From NCBI RefSeq assembly GCF_014640815.1, contig NZ_BMHM01000001.1:186001-250000 (forward strand): a DNA stretch of 64,000 nt, in the 5' to 3' direction. Positions within the stretch are counted from its first letter, which is position 1, and each line of letters starts with the position of its first letter. The translations under genes and the position numbers were made by a program. The notes below the pieces were generated by a model. The model worked only from the letters and a program-made list of their open reading frames with translations. It did no database searches and was not told the DNA's origin. The DNA comes from Vreelandella lutescens. Its GTDB lineage: Bacteria; Pseudomonadota; Gammaproteobacteria; Pseudomonadales; Halomonadaceae. Below are positions 10,080 to 21,202 of this stretch, piece by piece.

Positions 10080-11483
10080 TCAGCGGCGGCTTTTACGCGC
10101 TTCTTTGGTACGGTTAAGCTCGCGTTTTTTCGCTTTTTCTTTGTCGCTGGCCCCTGCCATGTGATCGAAGGGGTTGTCGCCAGAGCGGAATTCAAAGCGC
10201 ATCGGCGTGCCCTGCACCTTCAACACTTTACGGAACGTGTTGGTGAGGTAGCGGCGATACGCTTCAGGTAGCGATGCCGTCTGGTTGCCATGCACCACGA
10301 TAATCGGCGGATTGCTGCCACCCTGGTGAGCCATACGCAGCTTGATGCGTCGGCCATTAACCATGGGCGGCGGATGCTGGCTGACCGCATCTTGCAGCAG
10401 CGTAGTGAGGCGATTAGTCGACCAGTGTGCGTTGGCGGCGTTAAACGCCCGCTCAATGGAAGGGTACAAATCGCCCACCGCCGTGCCGTGAAGCGCGGAG
10501 ATAAAGTGCAGTTCAGCGTAATCAGCAAAGCCCAAACGGCGCTTGATGTCCGAGCGCATTTTCTCTTTGGCGTCGCTTTCCAGCCCATCCCACTTATTAA
10601 CCGCCAATACCAGCGCGCGGCCAGAGGTGAGTACGTAGTCCAGCAGGTGCAAATCCTGCTCGACTAAGCCGCTGCGGGCGTCCAGAACCATCACCGCCAC
10701 GTGGCTCTCTTTAATCGCATCCAGCGTTTTGATGATGGAAAACTTTTCGGCGATTTCACTGACGTTTTTGCGCCGACGAATACCGGCCGTATCGATCAGT
10801 ACGTAAGGCTTGCCGTTGCGCTCAAACGGAATCTCAATGGCATCACGGGTGGTGCCTGCTTCATCAAACACCACCACACGCTCTTCACCCAGCAAACGGT
10901 TGACCAGCGTGGATTTACCTACGTTCGGGCGTCCAATGACGCCAATGCGGATACCTTTAGAACCGGTATCTGCAGGAATGCTTGGGTCCCGCTCAGGGAA
11001 CGGTTCAAGCACCGTATCAATCAGCAGCGATACGTTGCGTCCATGAGCGGCGGCAATCGGCCAAGGGTCGCCAAGGCCGAGTTTCCAGAAGTCGGCCATG
11101 GCCGAGTGCTCTTCCAGGCCGTCGGTCTTGTTGACCACCAGCCAGGTTTTCTTCTGATTCACCCGCAGATGATTGGCGATCGCTTCATCGGCGACGTTAA
11201 GTCCAGCTCGGGCATCCACCAAGAACAGCACAATATCGGCTTCATCAATGGCCGCGAGGGACTGCTCAGCCATCGCGGCATCAATGCCTTCTTCGTCACC
11301 GCTGATACCGCCGGTATCAATCACGGTGTACGCTTTGCCACCCAGCATACCATTACCGTATTTACGGTCGCGGGTCAGGCCAGGAAAATCTGCCACTAGC
11401 GCATCGCGCGAGCGGGTAAGGCGGTTAAACAGCGTCGATTTGCCCACATTGGGGCGACCGACTAGTGCAATGACGGGTGTCAT
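10080..11483 (-). CDS. der: Ribosome-assembly GTPase Der (EngA)
   Basis: Tandem-GTPase factor for 50S subunit maturation. The 467-residue protein has two complete G domains: GRPNVGKST at about 8-16 with NKTDGL, and a second GRPNVGKST near 185 with NKWDGL, followed by the KH-like domain with a basic tail ([20 protein letters not shown]). The gene starts inside the bamB stop (ATGA, 11480-11483), so translation is coupled. It is the distal gene of the hisS-yfgM-bamB-der group, the same order as in Pseudomonas and E. coli. Confidence 0.97.
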   Translation of the reverse strand: MTPVIALVGRPNVGKSTLFNRLTRSRDALVADFPGLTRDRKYGNGMLGGKAYTVIDTGGISGDEEGIDAAMAEQSLAAIDEADIVLFLVDARAGLNVADEAIANHLRVNQKKTWLVVNKTDGLEEHSAMADFWKLGLGDPWPIAAAHGRNVSLLIDTVLEPFPERDPSIPADTGSKGIRIGVIGRPNVGKSTLVNRLLGEERVVVFDEAGTTRDAIEIPFERNGKPYVLIDTAGIRRRKNVSEIAEKFSIIKTLDAIKESHVAVMVLDARSGLVEQDLHLLDYVLTSGRALVLAVNKWDGLESDAKEKMRSDIKRRLGFADYAELHFISALHGTAVGDLYPSIERAFNAANAHWSTNRLTTLLQDAVSQHPPPMVNGRRIKLRMAHQGGSNPPIIVVHGNQTASLPEAYRRYLTNTFRKVLKVQGTPMRFEFRSGDNPFDHMAGASDKEKAKKRELNRTKEARKSRR

Positions 11484-12664
11484 GGAGTTACTTCCAGGGT
11501 TTCCAGGCGACCATTGTTGGCCTGGACATGAATGGTGCTGCCTTCAGTGACCGGGCGCACGCTAATACCCGAACCATCGATGCGGGTACGGCCTACCAGG
11601 TTGCCTTCACGGGCGTCGATCAGGTGAACATAGCCTTCAAAATCACCGACGACGATGCGGCCATTGGCAAAGGCCGGAGCGGTTAACCAGCGATCTTCCA
11701 GGTCATCGTTGCGCCAGACTTCCTGGCCGCTGTTGGCGTCCAGGGCCACCATATGACTGTCGTCGCTGACTACGAATAAGAAGTCGCCCACCAGAATCGG
11801 TGTGTGACGGCTTGATAACGTGGTTTCCCATAATACGCCACCACGGGTGGCTTCCAGCGCGACGACACGGCCGTTGTAGCTGGTGACAAACAAACGACCA
11901 TCAGGGCTAAGCACTGGCTGACCAGAAAGGTCTACTAAGCGCTCAACATCGCTGCGCCCGCGCGGTGTGGCAATCTGCATATCCCAGAGAGCTTGGCCGC
12001 TGCGGTTATCCAGCGTGGCAAGACGGCCGTTAGCAAGGCCAACGAAGGTGACCGGGTCGATGACCATCGGGGTGCCGGTGCCGCGCAGCGTTAACGCCGG
12101 CTGAGAGCTGGTGTAAACCCACCGCTCTTGGCCGCTGGCGCGATCAAGAGCAGTCACCTGCCCGTCGACGCTTTGTACCAACAGAAGCTGCTGATTGGCT
12201 TGCGGAGCTGCCAGTACTTCGCTAGAGACACGCGAGCGCCAGGCAACGCTGCCATCGCGCTGGTCAAGAGCGATCACTTCACCGTTACGTGTGCCCAGAT
12301 AAACCTGGCCTGCAATCGCGTTCAGGGCGCTGGAGATAGGCGTCTCTAGCTCGACTTCCCACTCACGCTCGCCACTATTGGCATTGAAGGCGGCCACTAA
12401 GCCATTGCTATCAGCGGCAAAGACGGTATCGCCTTCACGGGCGGGAGCGATCGGGTAGCGGGCACGGCCAAAGCCATCGCCCACGCGACGATCCCAAACG
12501 CTATCCAGCGATGAGGTTTCATCAAAGCTGCGCAGCTCTTTTGGCGTGAACGCAGGCTCACCTTTGCTAGCACAGCCAGCGAGTAGCGCTAGCGCCATGG
12601 CACCAAGGGTGGTGCGCATCAGGTGTTTGGAAAAAAGCGGTTTTGACAGGCTGGTCGTCATCAC
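11480..12664 (-). CDS. bamB: Outer-membrane assembly lipoprotein BamB
   Basis: Subunit of the BAM complex that inserts beta-barrel proteins in the outer membrane. The 394 residues begin with a lipoprotein signal ([11 protein letters not shown], lipobox Cys about 31) followed by eight-bladed beta-propeller repeats of the PQQ type (for example [52 protein letters not shown]). Start and stop overlap yfgM and der by four bases on both sides, which marks an operon. Start choice between the two leading ATGs is not decidable. Confidence 0.95.
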   Translation of the reverse strand: MMTTSLSKPLFSKHLMRTTLGAMALALLAGCASKGEPAFTPKELRSFDETSSLDSVWDRRVGDGFGRARYPIAPAREGDTVFAADSNGLVAAFNANSGEREWEVELETPISSALNAIAGQVYLGTRNGEVIALDQRDGSVAWRSRVSSEVLAAPQANQQLLLVQSVDGQVTALDRASGQERWVYTSSQPALTLRGTGTPMVIDPVTFVGLANGRLATLDNRSGQALWDMQIATPRGRSDVERLVDLSGQPVLSPDGRLFVTSYNGRVVALEATRGGVLWETTLSSRHTPILVGDFLFVVSDDSHMVALDANSGQEVWRNDDLEDRWLTAPAFANGRIVVGDFEGYVHLIDAREGNLVGRTRIDGSGISVRPVTEGSTIHVQANNGRLETLEVTP

Positions 12665-13320
12665 TGTGTCGCCTCCTCGGCGCCGAGATCGTCAAGCTTG
12701 AACTGCACGCCGTACAGCGGCTGGTTCTGCGTTTGGGCGAGTGACTGGGCGGTTTGCCATGCATCACGTGCTTGATCTGGCTGGTTAAGTGCTAGGTAAG
12801 CATCGCCACGCACGTTCGCTTGCTGAGCCGCTAGCGCCTCGGAAATAGGCTGATCGAGCAGGGCTAACGCAGCGTCAGGGTTGCCTTCGGCCACTTCAAT
12901 GCGCGCCAGACGCAGCCAGGCCAAGCTCTGCACGTAGCGGCGAGAGGAGTTGCTGGCAACGTCTTCTAGCGCCTGCTTAGCGGCGGCGATGTCGTCCTGC
13001 TGTACCGCGAGACGAGCTTCCAGCAGCTGAGCAAGCTCAGCATACAGGGTGCTACCGTAATCATCCGTCAGCTCATCAATCAGCGTTTGTGCAGCGCTTA
13101 GCTGATCCCCTTCCAAGGTGGTGCCAGCGGTCATATTAATAAGCTGCTGGTAACGAGCGGAGGCCGCTTCTGACTTACCCTCTTGGTAGTTTTGCCATGC
13201 GTTCCAACCAAACACGCCGGCCGCTGCGAGAACGGCACCGGCAATCAGCGAGGTTCCATTCTCTTTCCACCAGCGTTTGACAACCTCTAGCTGCTCTTCT
13301 TCGCTTCTCAGCTCCGCCAC
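12661..13320 (-). CDS. yfgM: YfgM-family tetratricopeptide protein
   Basis: Inner-membrane protein linked in E. coli to SecYEG and periplasmic chaperones. The 219 residues show the typical start AELRSEEEQLEVVKRWWKENG, a single membrane segment (about 24-42), then a helical TPR-like periplasmic domain rich in Ala and Gln. The stop overlaps the bamB start by ATGA. About 80 bases separate it from hisS. Family and order match those of other gammaproteobacteria. Confidence 0.9.
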   Translation of the reverse strand: MAELRSEEEQLEVVKRWWKENGTSLIAGAVLAAAGVFGWNAWQNYQEGKSEAASARYQQLINMTAGTTLEGDQLSAAQTLIDELTDDYGSTLYAELAQLLEARLAVQQDDIAAAKQALEDVASNSSRRYVQSLAWLRLARIEVAEGNPDAALALLDQPISEALAAQQANVRGDAYLALNQPDQARDAWQTAQSLAQTQNQPLYGVQFKLDDLGAEEATQ

Positions 13321-13401
13321 GGGCGGCCTCCTATTCCATTGGTCAGCTGCTTATGCGGCTAACGAGTATTCGTCTGCCCAGATAGTGCCGGGGCAGTTCT
13401 G

Positions 13402-14709
13402 TTAGTGAGACGGTACGTTAGCCAGTAACGCATGAAGCGCGTCGGCCAATTTGGCCTGGGCGACCTGCTGCTGCTCGCGGTCATCGCGCAAAAACTTCAA
13501 CGTAGCGGTTTGGTGAGTGAGCTCATCTTCACCCAATAGAATCGCCACGGTGGCAGCACTCTTGTCTGCCTTCTTCATGCGACTTTTGAAGCTGCCGCCG
13601 CCGCAGTGTAGCTGCAGGCGCAGGGTGGGCAGCGCGCTGCGCAGCTGCTCCGCTAGCGTGAGTGCGGCAACGGTGGCGCTGTCATCCATGGGCATGAGGT
13701 AGACATCACAGCCGCCCATGGCATCCGCCGGTACTAAATTCAGTGTTTCCAGCAGCAGCACCAGGCGCTCAATGCCCATGGCAAAACCAACCGCTGGTGT
13801 GGGCTTACCGCCAAGCTGCTCGACCAAACCATCGTAGCGGCCACCGGCACACACAGTGCCTTGGCTACCCAGGGCGGTGGTGGTCCACTCAAATACCGTG
13901 CGGCAGTAGTAGTCTAGGCCGCGCACCAAGCGTGGGTTGACCACATAAGGGATACCCGCAGCATCCAGCATTGCTTTGAGCTGTTCAAAATGCACCCGAG
14001 ACTCGTCGTCCAAGTGATCCATCAGCTGTGGGGCAGCGTTAAGCATCTCTGCCATGTCGGGATTTTTTGAGTCCAAGATGCGCAGCGGGTTGCTGGTTAA
14101 GCGTCGTTTGGAGTCTTCGTCCAATACATCCTGATGTTGCTCAAAATAGCTCACCAGCTTGTCGCGATAGGCGGCCCGTGCGTCTGAAGAGCCTAAGGAG
14201 TTCAGCTCTAGAGTGACGTGCTCCATCAAGCCAAGCTCTTGCCACAGGCGTGCCGAGAGCAAAATGACTTCGGCATCGATGTCCGGGCCGTCAAAGCCAT
14301 ACGTCTCCACGCCGACCTGATGGAACTGACGGTAGCGGCCTTTCTGAGGGCGCTCGTGGCGGAACATCGGGCCTTGGTACCAAAGCCGCTGGGTTTGGTT
14401 ATGCAGCAAGCCGTGCTCCATGGCCGCCCGAACGCAGCTGGCGGTGCCTTCAGGACGCAGCGTCAGGCTGTCACCGTTACGGTCGTCAAAGGTGTACATC
14501 TCTTTTTCGACGATATCGGTCACTTCACCAATCGAGCGGGCAAACAGCGCCGTCTGTTCCACTATTGGCGTGCGAATTTCATCGAAGCCGTAGCGGTGCA
14601 TCAACTGGCGTACTTTGGCCTCAAAAAATTGCCAGCGAGGGCTGTCGCTGGGCAATAGGTCGTTCATTCCACGGATGGCTTGAATCTTTTTAGCGGCGGA
14701 CTTGCTCAA
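13402..14709 (-). CDS. hisS: Histidyl-tRNA synthetase
   Basis: Charges tRNA-His. The start is TTG at 14709 ([10 protein letters not shown]), six bases after AAGGAG; the frame extends ten codons further up without a ribosome site. The class II signature is present: [15 protein letters not shown] at the N-terminus, motif 2 with [15 protein letters not shown], and the His-binding [15 protein letters not shown] with GGRYDGL and [11 protein letters not shown]-terminal anticodon domain follows. 435 residues is slightly above the family norm (about 425). The use of a TTG start may reduce expression; this is inferred. Confidence 0.96.
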   Translation of the reverse strand: MSKSAAKKIQAIRGMNDLLPSDSPRWQFFEAKVRQLMHRYGFDEIRTPIVEQTALFARSIGEVTDIVEKEMYTFDDRNGDSLTLRPEGTASCVRAAMEHGLLHNQTQRLWYQGPMFRHERPQKGRYRQFHQVGVETYGFDGPDIDAEVILLSARLWQELGLMEHVTLELNSLGSSDARAAYRDKLVSYFEQHQDVLDEDSKRRLTSNPLRILDSKNPDMAEMLNAAPQLMDHLDDESRVHFEQLKAMLDAAGIPYVVNPRLVRGLDYYCRTVFEWTTTALGSQGTVCAGGRYDGLVEQLGGKPTPAVGFAMGIERLVLLLETLNLVPADAMGGCDVYLMPMDDSATVAALTLAEQLRSALPTLRLQLHCGGGSFKSRMKKADKSAATVAILLGEDELTHQTATLKFLRDDREQQQVAQAKLADALHALLANVPSH

Positions 14710-14781
14710 TGAAAACTCCTTGTAGGGGCGGCAGCACAAGAGGCGGGAGGTTCACACCGCCTTTTGTAAGCAACATAAACG

Positions 14782-15909
14782 TTAAACGCTGCGCGCAATC
14801 ATATTCTCTTGCTGCTGCTCTTTTTGACGCACTTTGTCGCGGATCAGCTTTTCCAGATCGTCCACAAGGTGATCATTACGCAGCTTGCTGGCAGGTTTGC
14901 CGTCGATGTATACCAAGTTGGCAGGCGAGCCGCCGGTCAGGCCGATATCCGTCTCTTTCGCTTCGCCAGGGCCGTTGACCACGCAGCCAATCACTGAGAC
15001 ATCCAGCGGTGTCATCACATCTTCCAGGCGCTCTTCTAACTGGTTCATGGTGCTGATGACGTCAAAGTTCTGCCGCGAACAGCTTGGGCAGGCGATAAAG
15101 TTAATGCCCTTAGCGCGCAGCCTCAGGCTCTTCAGCATATCGAACCCGACCTTGATCTCTTCCACTGGGTCAGCGGCGAGCGAGACGCGGATGGTATCGC
15201 CGATACCGTCCATCAACAGCATGCCAAGGCCGATGGAGGATTTCACCGTGCCTGAACGCAGGCCGCCCGCTTCGGTAATGCCCAAGTGCAGGGGCTGCTC
15301 GATACGCGTGGCGAGATCACGGTAGGCGGCTACCGCCATAAACACATCAGACGCTTTTACGCTGACTTTAAACTCCTGGAAATCGAGACGATCCAGGTGG
15401 TCAATATGGCGCATCGCCGACTCAACCAGTGCCGCCGGCGTGGGCTCGCCGTACTTCTTCTGCAAATCTTTCTCAAGCGACCCGGCATTCACCCCGATAC
15501 GAATAGGGATGCCATGGTGCCGTGCTGCGCTGACCACCGCTCGCACGCGGTCTTCGCGGCCAATGTTGCCGGGGTTGATGCGCAGGCAATCAACGCCGAG
15601 CTCAGCCACGCGCAGAGCAATTTTGTAATCAAAATGGATATCGGCAACGAGGGGGACGTCCACCCGCTGTTTGATTTTTCCAAAGGCTGCGGCGGCGTCC
15701 ATATCCGGCACGGAAACACGCACGATGTCTGCCCCTGCTTTTTCCAACTGTTGGATCTGGCCGACGGTAGCGTCCACATCCAGGGTGTTGGTGTTGGTCA
15801 TGCTCTGTACGGAAATCGGCGCATCGCCGCCAACGGCCACATTGCCAACATGAATTTGGCGTGACAGACGGCGTTTAATCGGAGAAGGGGCGTGCATAAG
15901 ACGGGTCAC
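14782..15909 (-). CDS. ispG: 4-hydroxy-3-methylbut-2-enyl diphosphate synthase (flavodoxin)
   Basis: [4Fe-4S] enzyme of the MEP isoprenoid pathway. 375 residues. Typical motifs are [14 protein letters not shown] at the N-terminus, [19 protein letters not shown], and the C-terminal cluster-binding set CPSCSRQ and CVVNGPGEA. It starts at GTG 15909 overlapping the rodZ stop (GTGA), or at an ATG four codons later. It depends on Fe-S assembly, whose genes lie a few kilobases upstream on the same strand. Confidence 0.96.
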   Translation of the reverse strand: MTRLMHAPSPIKRRLSRQIHVGNVAVGGDAPISVQSMTNTNTLDVDATVGQIQQLEKAGADIVRVSVPDMDAAAAFGKIKQRVDVPLVADIHFDYKIALRVAELGVDCLRINPGNIGREDRVRAVVSAARHHGIPIRIGVNAGSLEKDLQKKYGEPTPAALVESAMRHIDHLDRLDFQEFKVSVKASDVFMAVAAYRDLATRIEQPLHLGITEAGGLRSGTVKSSIGLGMLLMDGIGDTIRVSLAADPVEEIKVGFDMLKSLRLRAKGINFIACPSCSRQNFDVISTMNQLEERLEDVMTPLDVSVIGCVVNGPGEAKETDIGLTGGSPANLVYIDGKPASKLRNDHLVDDLEKLIRDKVRQKEQQQENMIARSV

Positions 15910-16889
15910 TCTCCCAGGGTAAAGCGGGCAACGTTATTGGCACCGGCACGCTGGGCAAGGTTCACGACCTCACCTTGGTAGCGTAGTTCGACACCGGTGG
16001 CGTTACCGATAGTTAGACGAAAAGGCGGTTCGCCCTCAACGCTTGCGGTAGTGCCGGGGGTTTGCAGGCCGACAAACACGCGCTGGTTGTTGGCATCAAA
16101 AATCTCTGTCCAGGACTGCTCGTTAAACGTCAGCTCTAGTAAGTTCGGCGTTGCGGCAGCGGGAGCTGCTTCTGCCACTTCTTCTGTTTCTGCCGTGGAC
16201 GCTTCTACCTCATCCGTGGCGGCATCGGCATCGACTGTTTGAATGGCTGTTTCGTCGCCTTCATCCATCGCTGGCTCATCACTGATCGCCGCAGGCGCGC
16301 TGCTTACGCTCTCAGCGGGCTCGCTTGTCTCATCGTTGGTTAGCTCTTCCGTGACAGCAGGCTCAGGGGTCACGGCTGGCATAGGCGCTGGAGTAGGCTC
16401 AACGTCGCTTGCGGGCGTTTCGTTCTCTTCCATGGCGGGTGAGGAGCCAATGCTGGGTGGCTCGCTGCCGCCACGGCTTTGCCACCACGCCACGGTAACG
16501 GCAATGAGGCCGACGATCACTAACACCGTGACCAGTTTAAATAGCCATGCGCCCATTTTAGACGGCGGTTTGCTGACAGAAACGGGCGCTACCTTACGTT
16601 CGTTATCGCTCACACCGTGGCGAGCTTGGTACGCCTCCAGCACGACGCGGTCATCCATGCCGAGATATTTGGCATAGGCGCGCAGGTAGCCGCGACGGTA
16701 AGCGGCTACGGGTATCTCTTCGTAATTATCTTTTTCTAATCCATCGACAACGGCAGGACGCAGGTTTAGAGCCCGGGCAGCATCGGAGATTGGAACCCCA
16801 AGGGATTCGCGTTGGCGAGAAAGCAGCTCCCCGGGAGTCGCGGTGCTGTGGGCAGTCGTAACGCTATCTTGTAACTGTGTGTCGCTCAT
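15906..16889 (-). CDS. rodZ: RodZ-family cell-shape protein
   Basis: Bitopic protein coupling MreB to the wall synthesis machinery. 327 residues: cytoplasmic helix-turn-helix of the Xre type ([20 protein letters not shown] to AYAKYLGMD), a membrane segment (about 115-134), a long Pro/Glu/Thr/Ala-rich linker, and a C-terminal DUF4115 beta domain ([36 protein letters not shown]). Its place between pilW and ispG is the conserved one. Confidence 0.93.
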   Translation of the reverse strand: MSDTQLQDSVTTAHSTATPGELLSRQRESLGVPISDAARALNLRPAVVDGLEKDNYEEIPVAAYRRGYLRAYAKYLGMDDRVVLEAYQARHGVSDNERKVAPVSVSKPPSKMGAWLFKLVTVLVIVGLIAVTVAWWQSRGGSEPPSIGSSPAMEENETPASDVEPTPAPMPAVTPEPAVTEELTNDETSEPAESVSSAPAAISDEPAMDEGDETAIQTVDADAATDEVEASTAETEEVAEAAPAAATPNLLELTFNEQSWTEIFDANNQRVFVGLQTPGTTASVEGEPPFRLTIGNATGVELRYQGEVVNLAQRAGANNVARFTLGE

Positions 16890-16929
16890 AGCTGAGCATC
16901 CTTCAATAATGTGGTGATCAGGGCGGCAA

Positions 16930-17661
16930 TCAGTTGTCTAGCAAGCGCTGGTAGTCGGCAGCCGCGGCGTTATCTCCGCGGGCGAGGGCGACATCAATCG
17001 CCAGTTCCAGCGCTGCTGGGTCTGGGCCTGCCAGCTGCAGATAGTTCTGCAGTGGGTCCCAGGCCTGATCATAATTGCCCTGTGAAACTTCCAGTTCGGC
17101 TAACATTAAATACCCGCGTGGGTTGCGCGGGTCGATGCTTTGCGCGCGTTGCAAACGTTCGCGCGCTTTATCAAATTCGTCTATGGCCAAGTAACACTGC
17201 CCCAGGTTGGTAAATAACTGGGCGCGATTGGCGTATTGGGCATCTTGAGATGCCAGTTCTAACTGTTCGCAGGCTTGCGCAAACTGATCCTGCTGATACA
17301 AAAACGCGGCGTAATTGTTACGCGCGCGGGTAAACGATGGCGCTGCGTTTAATGACTGCTGGAAGTAGCGATTAGCAAGATCGCTCTCTCCCTGCTGTTG
17401 ATAGACCAGCGCCAGCGCTTGAAGTGCCTCCGGGTGACGCGGGTCCAGCTCAAGAGCACGATCCAGGGCATTCAGCGCGCGGGGCAGGTTATCACGCTCT
17501 AGGTAAGCGACGCCAAGCTGCGTATACGCTTCTGCAGCATCGGGGTTAGCGTCGCTAACCCCGGAGCTTGAGGTGGCGCAGCCTGCCAACAGCAGGCTGC
17601 CAGCAAGTACGGACAGCATGGGCACCCTGAAAGGGGTAATGCGCCTGCGGTGACCGATCAT
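16930..17661 (-). CDS. pilW: Type IV pilus biogenesis lipoprotein PilW/PilF
   Basis: TPR lipoprotein; in Pseudomonas (PilF) it is needed for multimerisation and localisation of the PilQ secretin. 243 residues: signal peptide with lipobox LLLAGCATSS, then about six TPR units (for example AEAYTQLGVAYLERDNLPRA; HPEALQALALVYQQQGESD; ARNNYAAFLYQQDQFAQA). It lies 40 bases upstream of rodZ, in the order rlmN-pilW-rodZ-ispG. With the TsaP-like LysM protein it suggests the strain makes type IV pili; no pilin gene lies in the window. Confidence 0.92.
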   Translation of the reverse strand: MIGHRRRITPFRVPMLSVLAGSLLLAGCATSSSGVSDANPDAAEAYTQLGVAYLERDNLPRALNALDRALELDPRHPEALQALALVYQQQGESDLANRYFQQSLNAAPSFTRARNNYAAFLYQQDQFAQACEQLELASQDAQYANRAQLFTNLGQCYLAIDEFDKARERLQRAQSIDPRNPRGYLMLAELEVSQGNYDQAWDPLQNYLQLAGPDPAALELAIDVALARGDNAAAADYQRLLDN

Positions 17662-17751
17662 CTACGCCCTCTTGAGTCGATACGCTGGATACAGCCAGCA
17701 AAAACGTGTCCATCAAAGCGCTGTGTCAGATGGATGTCAAGACAGCAGCGG

Positions 17752-18936
17752 TTAGTCAGCGTCAAGCTGGACGGACTGAATATAGCGTGCACTACGCTTG
17801 GTGCGGTCTTTCACGCGACCGACTAACTGACCGCAGGCAGCATCAATATCGTCGCCACGGGTCACTCGTACGGTGGCGTTGTACTCTAAGTCGTACAGCC
17901 ACTGTTGGAAGCGCATCACTTGGTTGCGCGACGGCTTCTCGTAACCTGAGTTAGGGAACGGGTTAAACGGAATCAAGTTGATTTTGCATGGCAGCTCTTT
18001 AAGCAAAGCGGCCAGCTGTTCGGCATGCTCCTGCTGATCATTAACATCTTTGATCAGCGTGTACTCGATGGTGACCTGACGGTTATCAGGGCACTTGGCC
18101 AAGTAACGGTGGCAGGCGTCGAGGAGTGCACGAATATTATATTTACGGTTGATGGGCACGAGCTCGTTGCGCAACTCATCGGTGGAGGCGTGCAGCGAGA
18201 TCGCAAGGCTGACATCCATCTCATCGCCCAGCTTATCAATCATCGGCACGACGCCCGATGTAGAGAGCGTGACGCGGCGTTTGGAGAGCCCATAGCCGTT
18301 ATCGTCGAGCATCAGCTTCATGGCAGGCACGACGTTGTCAAAATTGAGCAGCGGCTCACCCATGCCCATCATGACCACGTTGGTCACCGGGCGATTGGCG
18401 GTATCTCGGCGCGGCCCTACGCTTCGTTGAGCGACCCACACCTGGCCGATAATTTCAGCGGCGGTGAGATTGCGTTGGAAGCCTTGCTTGCCCGTAGAGC
18501 AGAAGCTGCAATCTAGCGAACAGCCTACCTGGGAAGAGACACATAGCGTGCGTCGCTTACCGTTCTCGGCGGGGATCAATACCGTTTCGACGTAGCTGCC
18601 GTCTTCAACTTCCAGTACCCATTTACGGGTGCCGTCGCTGGAGGTGCCTTCGTAGATAACGCCCGGGCCGCGAATTTCAGCCACCTGAGAAAGCTTGTCG
18701 CGCAGCGGTTTTGACAGATTGGTCATCGCCGTGAAGTCGTCGATGCCTTCCTGGTGAATCCATTTCATCATCTGAGTGGCGCGGAATTTCTTTTCACCAA
18801 TCGATAAAAAGAAGGCTTCCATCTGCTCGCGGGAAAGCCCTAGCAGATTTTGCCGCGTTGGTGCCGTTTGCGGGGCAGTCTCACTATCAGTCGAAGAGTG
18901 GGGAGCAGGCGTATGTTGAGCTACGGTGGTGGTCAT
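17752..18936 (-). CDS. rlmN: Dual-specificity 23S rRNA/tRNA adenine-C2 methyltransferase RlmN
   Basis: Radical-SAM enzyme methylating A2503 in 23S rRNA and A37 in some tRNAs. The radical-SAM motif is CSLDCSFC (CxxxCxxC, about 141-148). Other family stretches: [22 protein letters not shown], and the C-terminal CGQL with the resolving Cys. The 394-residue length includes a Thr/Pro-rich N-terminal tail of about 25 residues. About 80 bases with a hairpin separate it from ndk. Confidence 0.96.
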   Translation of the reverse strand: MTTTVAQHTPAPHSSTDSETAPQTAPTRQNLLGLSREQMEAFFLSIGEKKFRATQMMKWIHQEGIDDFTAMTNLSKPLRDKLSQVAEIRGPGVIYEGTSSDGTRKWVLEVEDGSYVETVLIPAENGKRRTLCVSSQVGCSLDCSFCSTGKQGFQRNLTAAEIIGQVWVAQRSVGPRRDTANRPVTNVVMMGMGEPLLNFDNVVPAMKLMLDDNGYGLSKRRVTLSTSGVVPMIDKLGDEMDVSLAISLHASTDELRNELVPINRKYNIRALLDACHRYLAKCPDNRQVTIEYTLIKDVNDQQEHAEQLAALLKELPCKINLIPFNPFPNSGYEKPSRNQVMRFQQWLYDLEYNATVRVTRGDDIDAACGQLVGRVKDRTKRSARYIQSVQLDAD

Positions 18937-18958
18937 GGCGGTCAGCGTTCAGGAAGAG

Positions 18959-18978
18959 GCGGGGGCATAGGCCCCCGC
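18959..18978 (-). terminator. GC-rich hairpin between ndk and rlmN
   Basis: The perfect stem GCGGGGGC / GCCCCCGC with loop ATAG lies in the 83-base ndk-rlmN gap. On the minus strand it is followed by CTCTTCC rather than a T run, so it is an attenuator or RNA-stability element at best. Confidence 0.4.
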
Positions 18979-19019
18979 GAAAATGGCCGGCAACGAAGGT
19001 TGAAACGGCAGCGCTTGGT

Positions 19020-19445
19020 TTAGCGCGGGCAGATTTCGTCGTTACCGAAGAAGTAGCTAATTTCACGCTCAGCACTTTCCGGAGAATCAGAACCATGGAC
19101 AGCGTTGGCGTCGATTGTTTCCGCGAAGTCAGCACGGATAGTGCCCGGAGCGGCTTCTTTCGGGTTGGTAGCACCCATCAGCTCACGGTTTTTGGCGATA
19201 GCGCCTTCGCCTTCCAGTACTTGTACTACGACAGGGCCGGAAGTCATGAAGCCTACGAGGTCTTTGAAGAAAGGACGCTCTTTGTGCTCAGCGTAGAAGC
19301 CACCCGCTTTTTCTTCAGAAAGGTGCATCATTTTAGCAGCAACGACTTGCAGGCCTGCTTTTTCAAAGCGCGCAATGATGTCACCAATGGCATTTTTCGC
19401 AACGGCATCGGGCTTGATGATGGAAAGAGTACGTTCAGTCGCCAT
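19020..19445 (-). CDS. ndk: Nucleoside diphosphate kinase
   Basis: Equilibrates NTP and NDP pools. 141 residues, normal length. It begins with [14 protein letters not shown] and carries the phosphorylated His in [13 protein letters not shown] (His about 117) and the [12 protein letters not shown] region. The gene stands in the classic iscA...ndk-rlmN position, but the genes normally between iscA and ndk are absent. A likely promoter lies at 19559-19587. Confidence 0.98.
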   Translation of the reverse strand: MATERTLSIIKPDAVAKNAIGDIIARFEKAGLQVVAAKMMHLSEEKAGGFYAEHKERPFFKDLVGFMTSGPVVVQVLEGEGAIAKNRELMGATNPKEAAPGTIRADFAETIDANAVHGSDSPESAEREISYFFGNDEICPR

Positions 19446-19558
19446 GTAAAAATCTCCTCAAAAGGGATAGCAGAAATTGCCGCACCGGAAAGCCGGGGCG
19501 GCGCAGGAAAAAGAGGTCGGCTAAGGCCGTGCGCTTCACTGGCTGCCGAGTGGGCGCG

Positions 19559-19587
19559 ATTATAGCGCCTCCCGGGGGGGATGAATA
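19559..19587 (-). promoter_or_regulatory. Possible ndk promoter
   Basis: On the minus strand a perfect -10 box TATAAT (19564-19559) lies about 115 bases before the ndk start. Seventeen bases upstream is TATTCA, a poor -35 match, with a C-rich spacer. Supported by the -10 box only. Confidence 0.4.
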
Positions 19588-19620
19588 CCGGTGATAGTCG
19601 CAATAGGCGCGGATGGTGGT

Positions 19621-19947
19621 TTAGACCGTAAAGCTTTCACCGCAGCCGCATTGATCTTTTACATTTGGATTATTGAAGCGGAAAAAGCGATTCAGCCCTT
19701 CGCTAACATAGTCCACTTCGCTACCGTCCAGCATTTCGACGGCATCCGGAGCCACATAGACGCTTGCACCGTGAGCTTCAAAGCGTACGTCGTCATCCTG
19801 TGTTTCATCGGCAAAATCAAGCACGTAGCTATAGCCGGAGCAGCCGCTGGGTTTGACGGATACCCGCAGGCCCAGCCCTTGGCCGCGTTCGTCTAACACG
19901 CGGTGAATCTGTTCAGCTGCAGCGGGCGTAATGTTCAGTGTTGCCAT
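19621..19947 (-). CDS. iscA: A-type Fe-S carrier protein (IscA/HesB family)
   Basis: Accepts or delivers Fe-S clusters or iron. The 108 residues hold the three conserved Cys: one in KPSGCSGYSY and two in the C-terminal QCGCGESF. The family length is 105-115. It follows iscS by 54 bases. In most gammaproteobacteria iscU would lie between iscS and iscA; here it does not. IscA and ErpA are hard to separate by eye, so the symbol rests on position. Confidence 0.88.
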   Translation of the reverse strand: MATLNITPAAAEQIHRVLDERGQGLGLRVSVKPSGCSGYSYVLDFADETQDDDVRFEAHGASVYVAPDAVEMLDGSEVDYVSEGLNRFFRFNNPNVKDQCGCGESFTV

Positions 19948-20001
19948 GGAGCGTTCTCCTTTAAAAAGTCGTTAGCCGTGCGTCAGGAGAGCGTCAGCCG
20001 C

Positions 20002-21177
20002 CTAACGTGCGTTGGCACGTAGGCCGCTCACCGCGTGGCGCAGTAAAGTTAATGCGTGGTCGATCTCAGCCTCTTGGGTAAAGCGCCCAAAGCTAATGCG
20101 CAGCGATGAGAGCGCGAGCCGACGAGGCGTGCCGATCCCTAGTAAGACATAAGACGGGTCGACGCTGGCCGAGTTGCACGCGGAGCCCGTTGACACCGCT
20201 ACATCGCGCAGTGCCATCAGTAAGGCCTCGCCATCGACACCGTCAAAGGCCAGGTTCAGAATGTTGGGCACCACCTTCTCCAGCGGGGAGTTGGGGATGA
20301 TGCCCTCAAGGTCTGATAAGCCGCTTAAAAAGCGTTCGCGTAGCGCCGCGATGTGGGCCTGATCCGCGTCCTGCTGCTGTTGCATGACGTTAAACGCTTC
20401 GCCCATACCGGCAATTTGATGGGTAGGCAGCGTGCCGGAGCGCATGCCGCGCTCATGGCCGCCACCATGAATGAGTGCTTCGACGCGAATATCCGGGTGA
20501 CGTTTGACATACAGGGCACCCACCCCTTTAGGCCCATAGGCTTTGTGGCCTGATAGCGACATCAAATCGATATGCTGAGCGACCACGTCGAGGGGAATGC
20601 GCCCTACCGCTTGGGCGGCGTCGGTGTGAAACGCCGCACCGAACTCATGGGCAACTTCCGCCAGTGCAGCAATATCGTTAATGCTGCCCAGCTCGTTATT
20701 CACTGCCATCAGCGATACTAGTGCAGTGTCATCGCGCATGGCGGTGCGTAACTGTTCGGGCGTGATACGTCCGTCGTGCTCGGGTGCCAGCCACGTGACT
20801 TCGAAGCCTTCGCTCTCCAGTGCTTTTGCCGTATCCACCACTGCTTTATGTTCGATACGCGAGGTGACGAGGTGCATGCCGCGCTCACGATTAGCTCGCA
20901 TAAAGCCAATCAGCGCTAAATTGTTGGCTTCGGTGGCACCGCTGGTCCAGACGATTTCACGCGGGTCAGCGCCGATCAGGTCGGCCACTTGACGGCGCGC
21001 TTGTTCCACCACCTGCTCGGCCTGCCAGCCCAGCATATGACTGCGGGAAGCGGGGTTGGCAAATAGCTGATCAACCGTTAGGTAGCGCTGCATGACCTCC
21101 GCCACGCGGCCATCAACCGGTGTGGTGGCGGCATAATCAAGATAAATGGGCAGCGAGGGAGTAGCGGTCATCGTCAT
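20002..21177 (-). CDS. iscS: Cysteine desulfurase IscS
   Basis: PLP enzyme releasing sulfur from cysteine for Fe-S clusters and thiolated tRNA. I take the ATG at 21177 (MTMTATPSLPIYLDYAATTP), since an upstream extension would run into iscR; the protein has 391 residues. PLP-binding Lys is in SLSGHKAYGPKG, substrate residues in TSGATEANNLA, and the active-site Cys in STGSACNSASVDPSY. The normal IscS motif reads SACTSASLEPSY, so the loop is close to canonical. The C-terminus has no obvious IscU-type tail that I can recognise with certainty. It is 25 bases downstream of iscR. Confidence 0.94.
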   Translation of the reverse strand: MTMTATPSLPIYLDYAATTPVDGRVAEVMQRYLTVDQLFANPASRSHMLGWQAEQVVEQARRQVADLIGADPREIVWTSGATEANNLALIGFMRANRERGMHLVTSRIEHKAVVDTAKALESEGFEVTWLAPEHDGRITPEQLRTAMRDDTALVSLMAVNNELGSINDIAALAEVAHEFGAAFHTDAAQAVGRIPLDVVAQHIDLMSLSGHKAYGPKGVGALYVKRHPDIRVEALIHGGGHERGMRSGTLPTHQIAGMGEAFNVMQQQQDADQAHIAALRERFLSGLSDLEGIIPNSPLEKVVPNILNLAFDGVDGEALLMALRDVAVSTGSACNSASVDPSYVLLGIGTPRRLALSSLRISFGRFTQEAEIDHALTLLRHAVSGLRANAR

Positions 21178-21202
21178 AGGTTCCAGCGTGCAGTAAAGGC
21201 CT

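Noticed and set aside
10701..11399. Long plus-strand open frame of 232 codons opposite der
   Set aside because: It is fully inside der, whose family motifs are clear, and its translation has no family character; it is a shadow frame.
15286..15864. Plus-strand open frame of 192 codons over ispG
   Set aside because: ispG motifs on the minus strand are unambiguous; no start context or family match for the plus frame.
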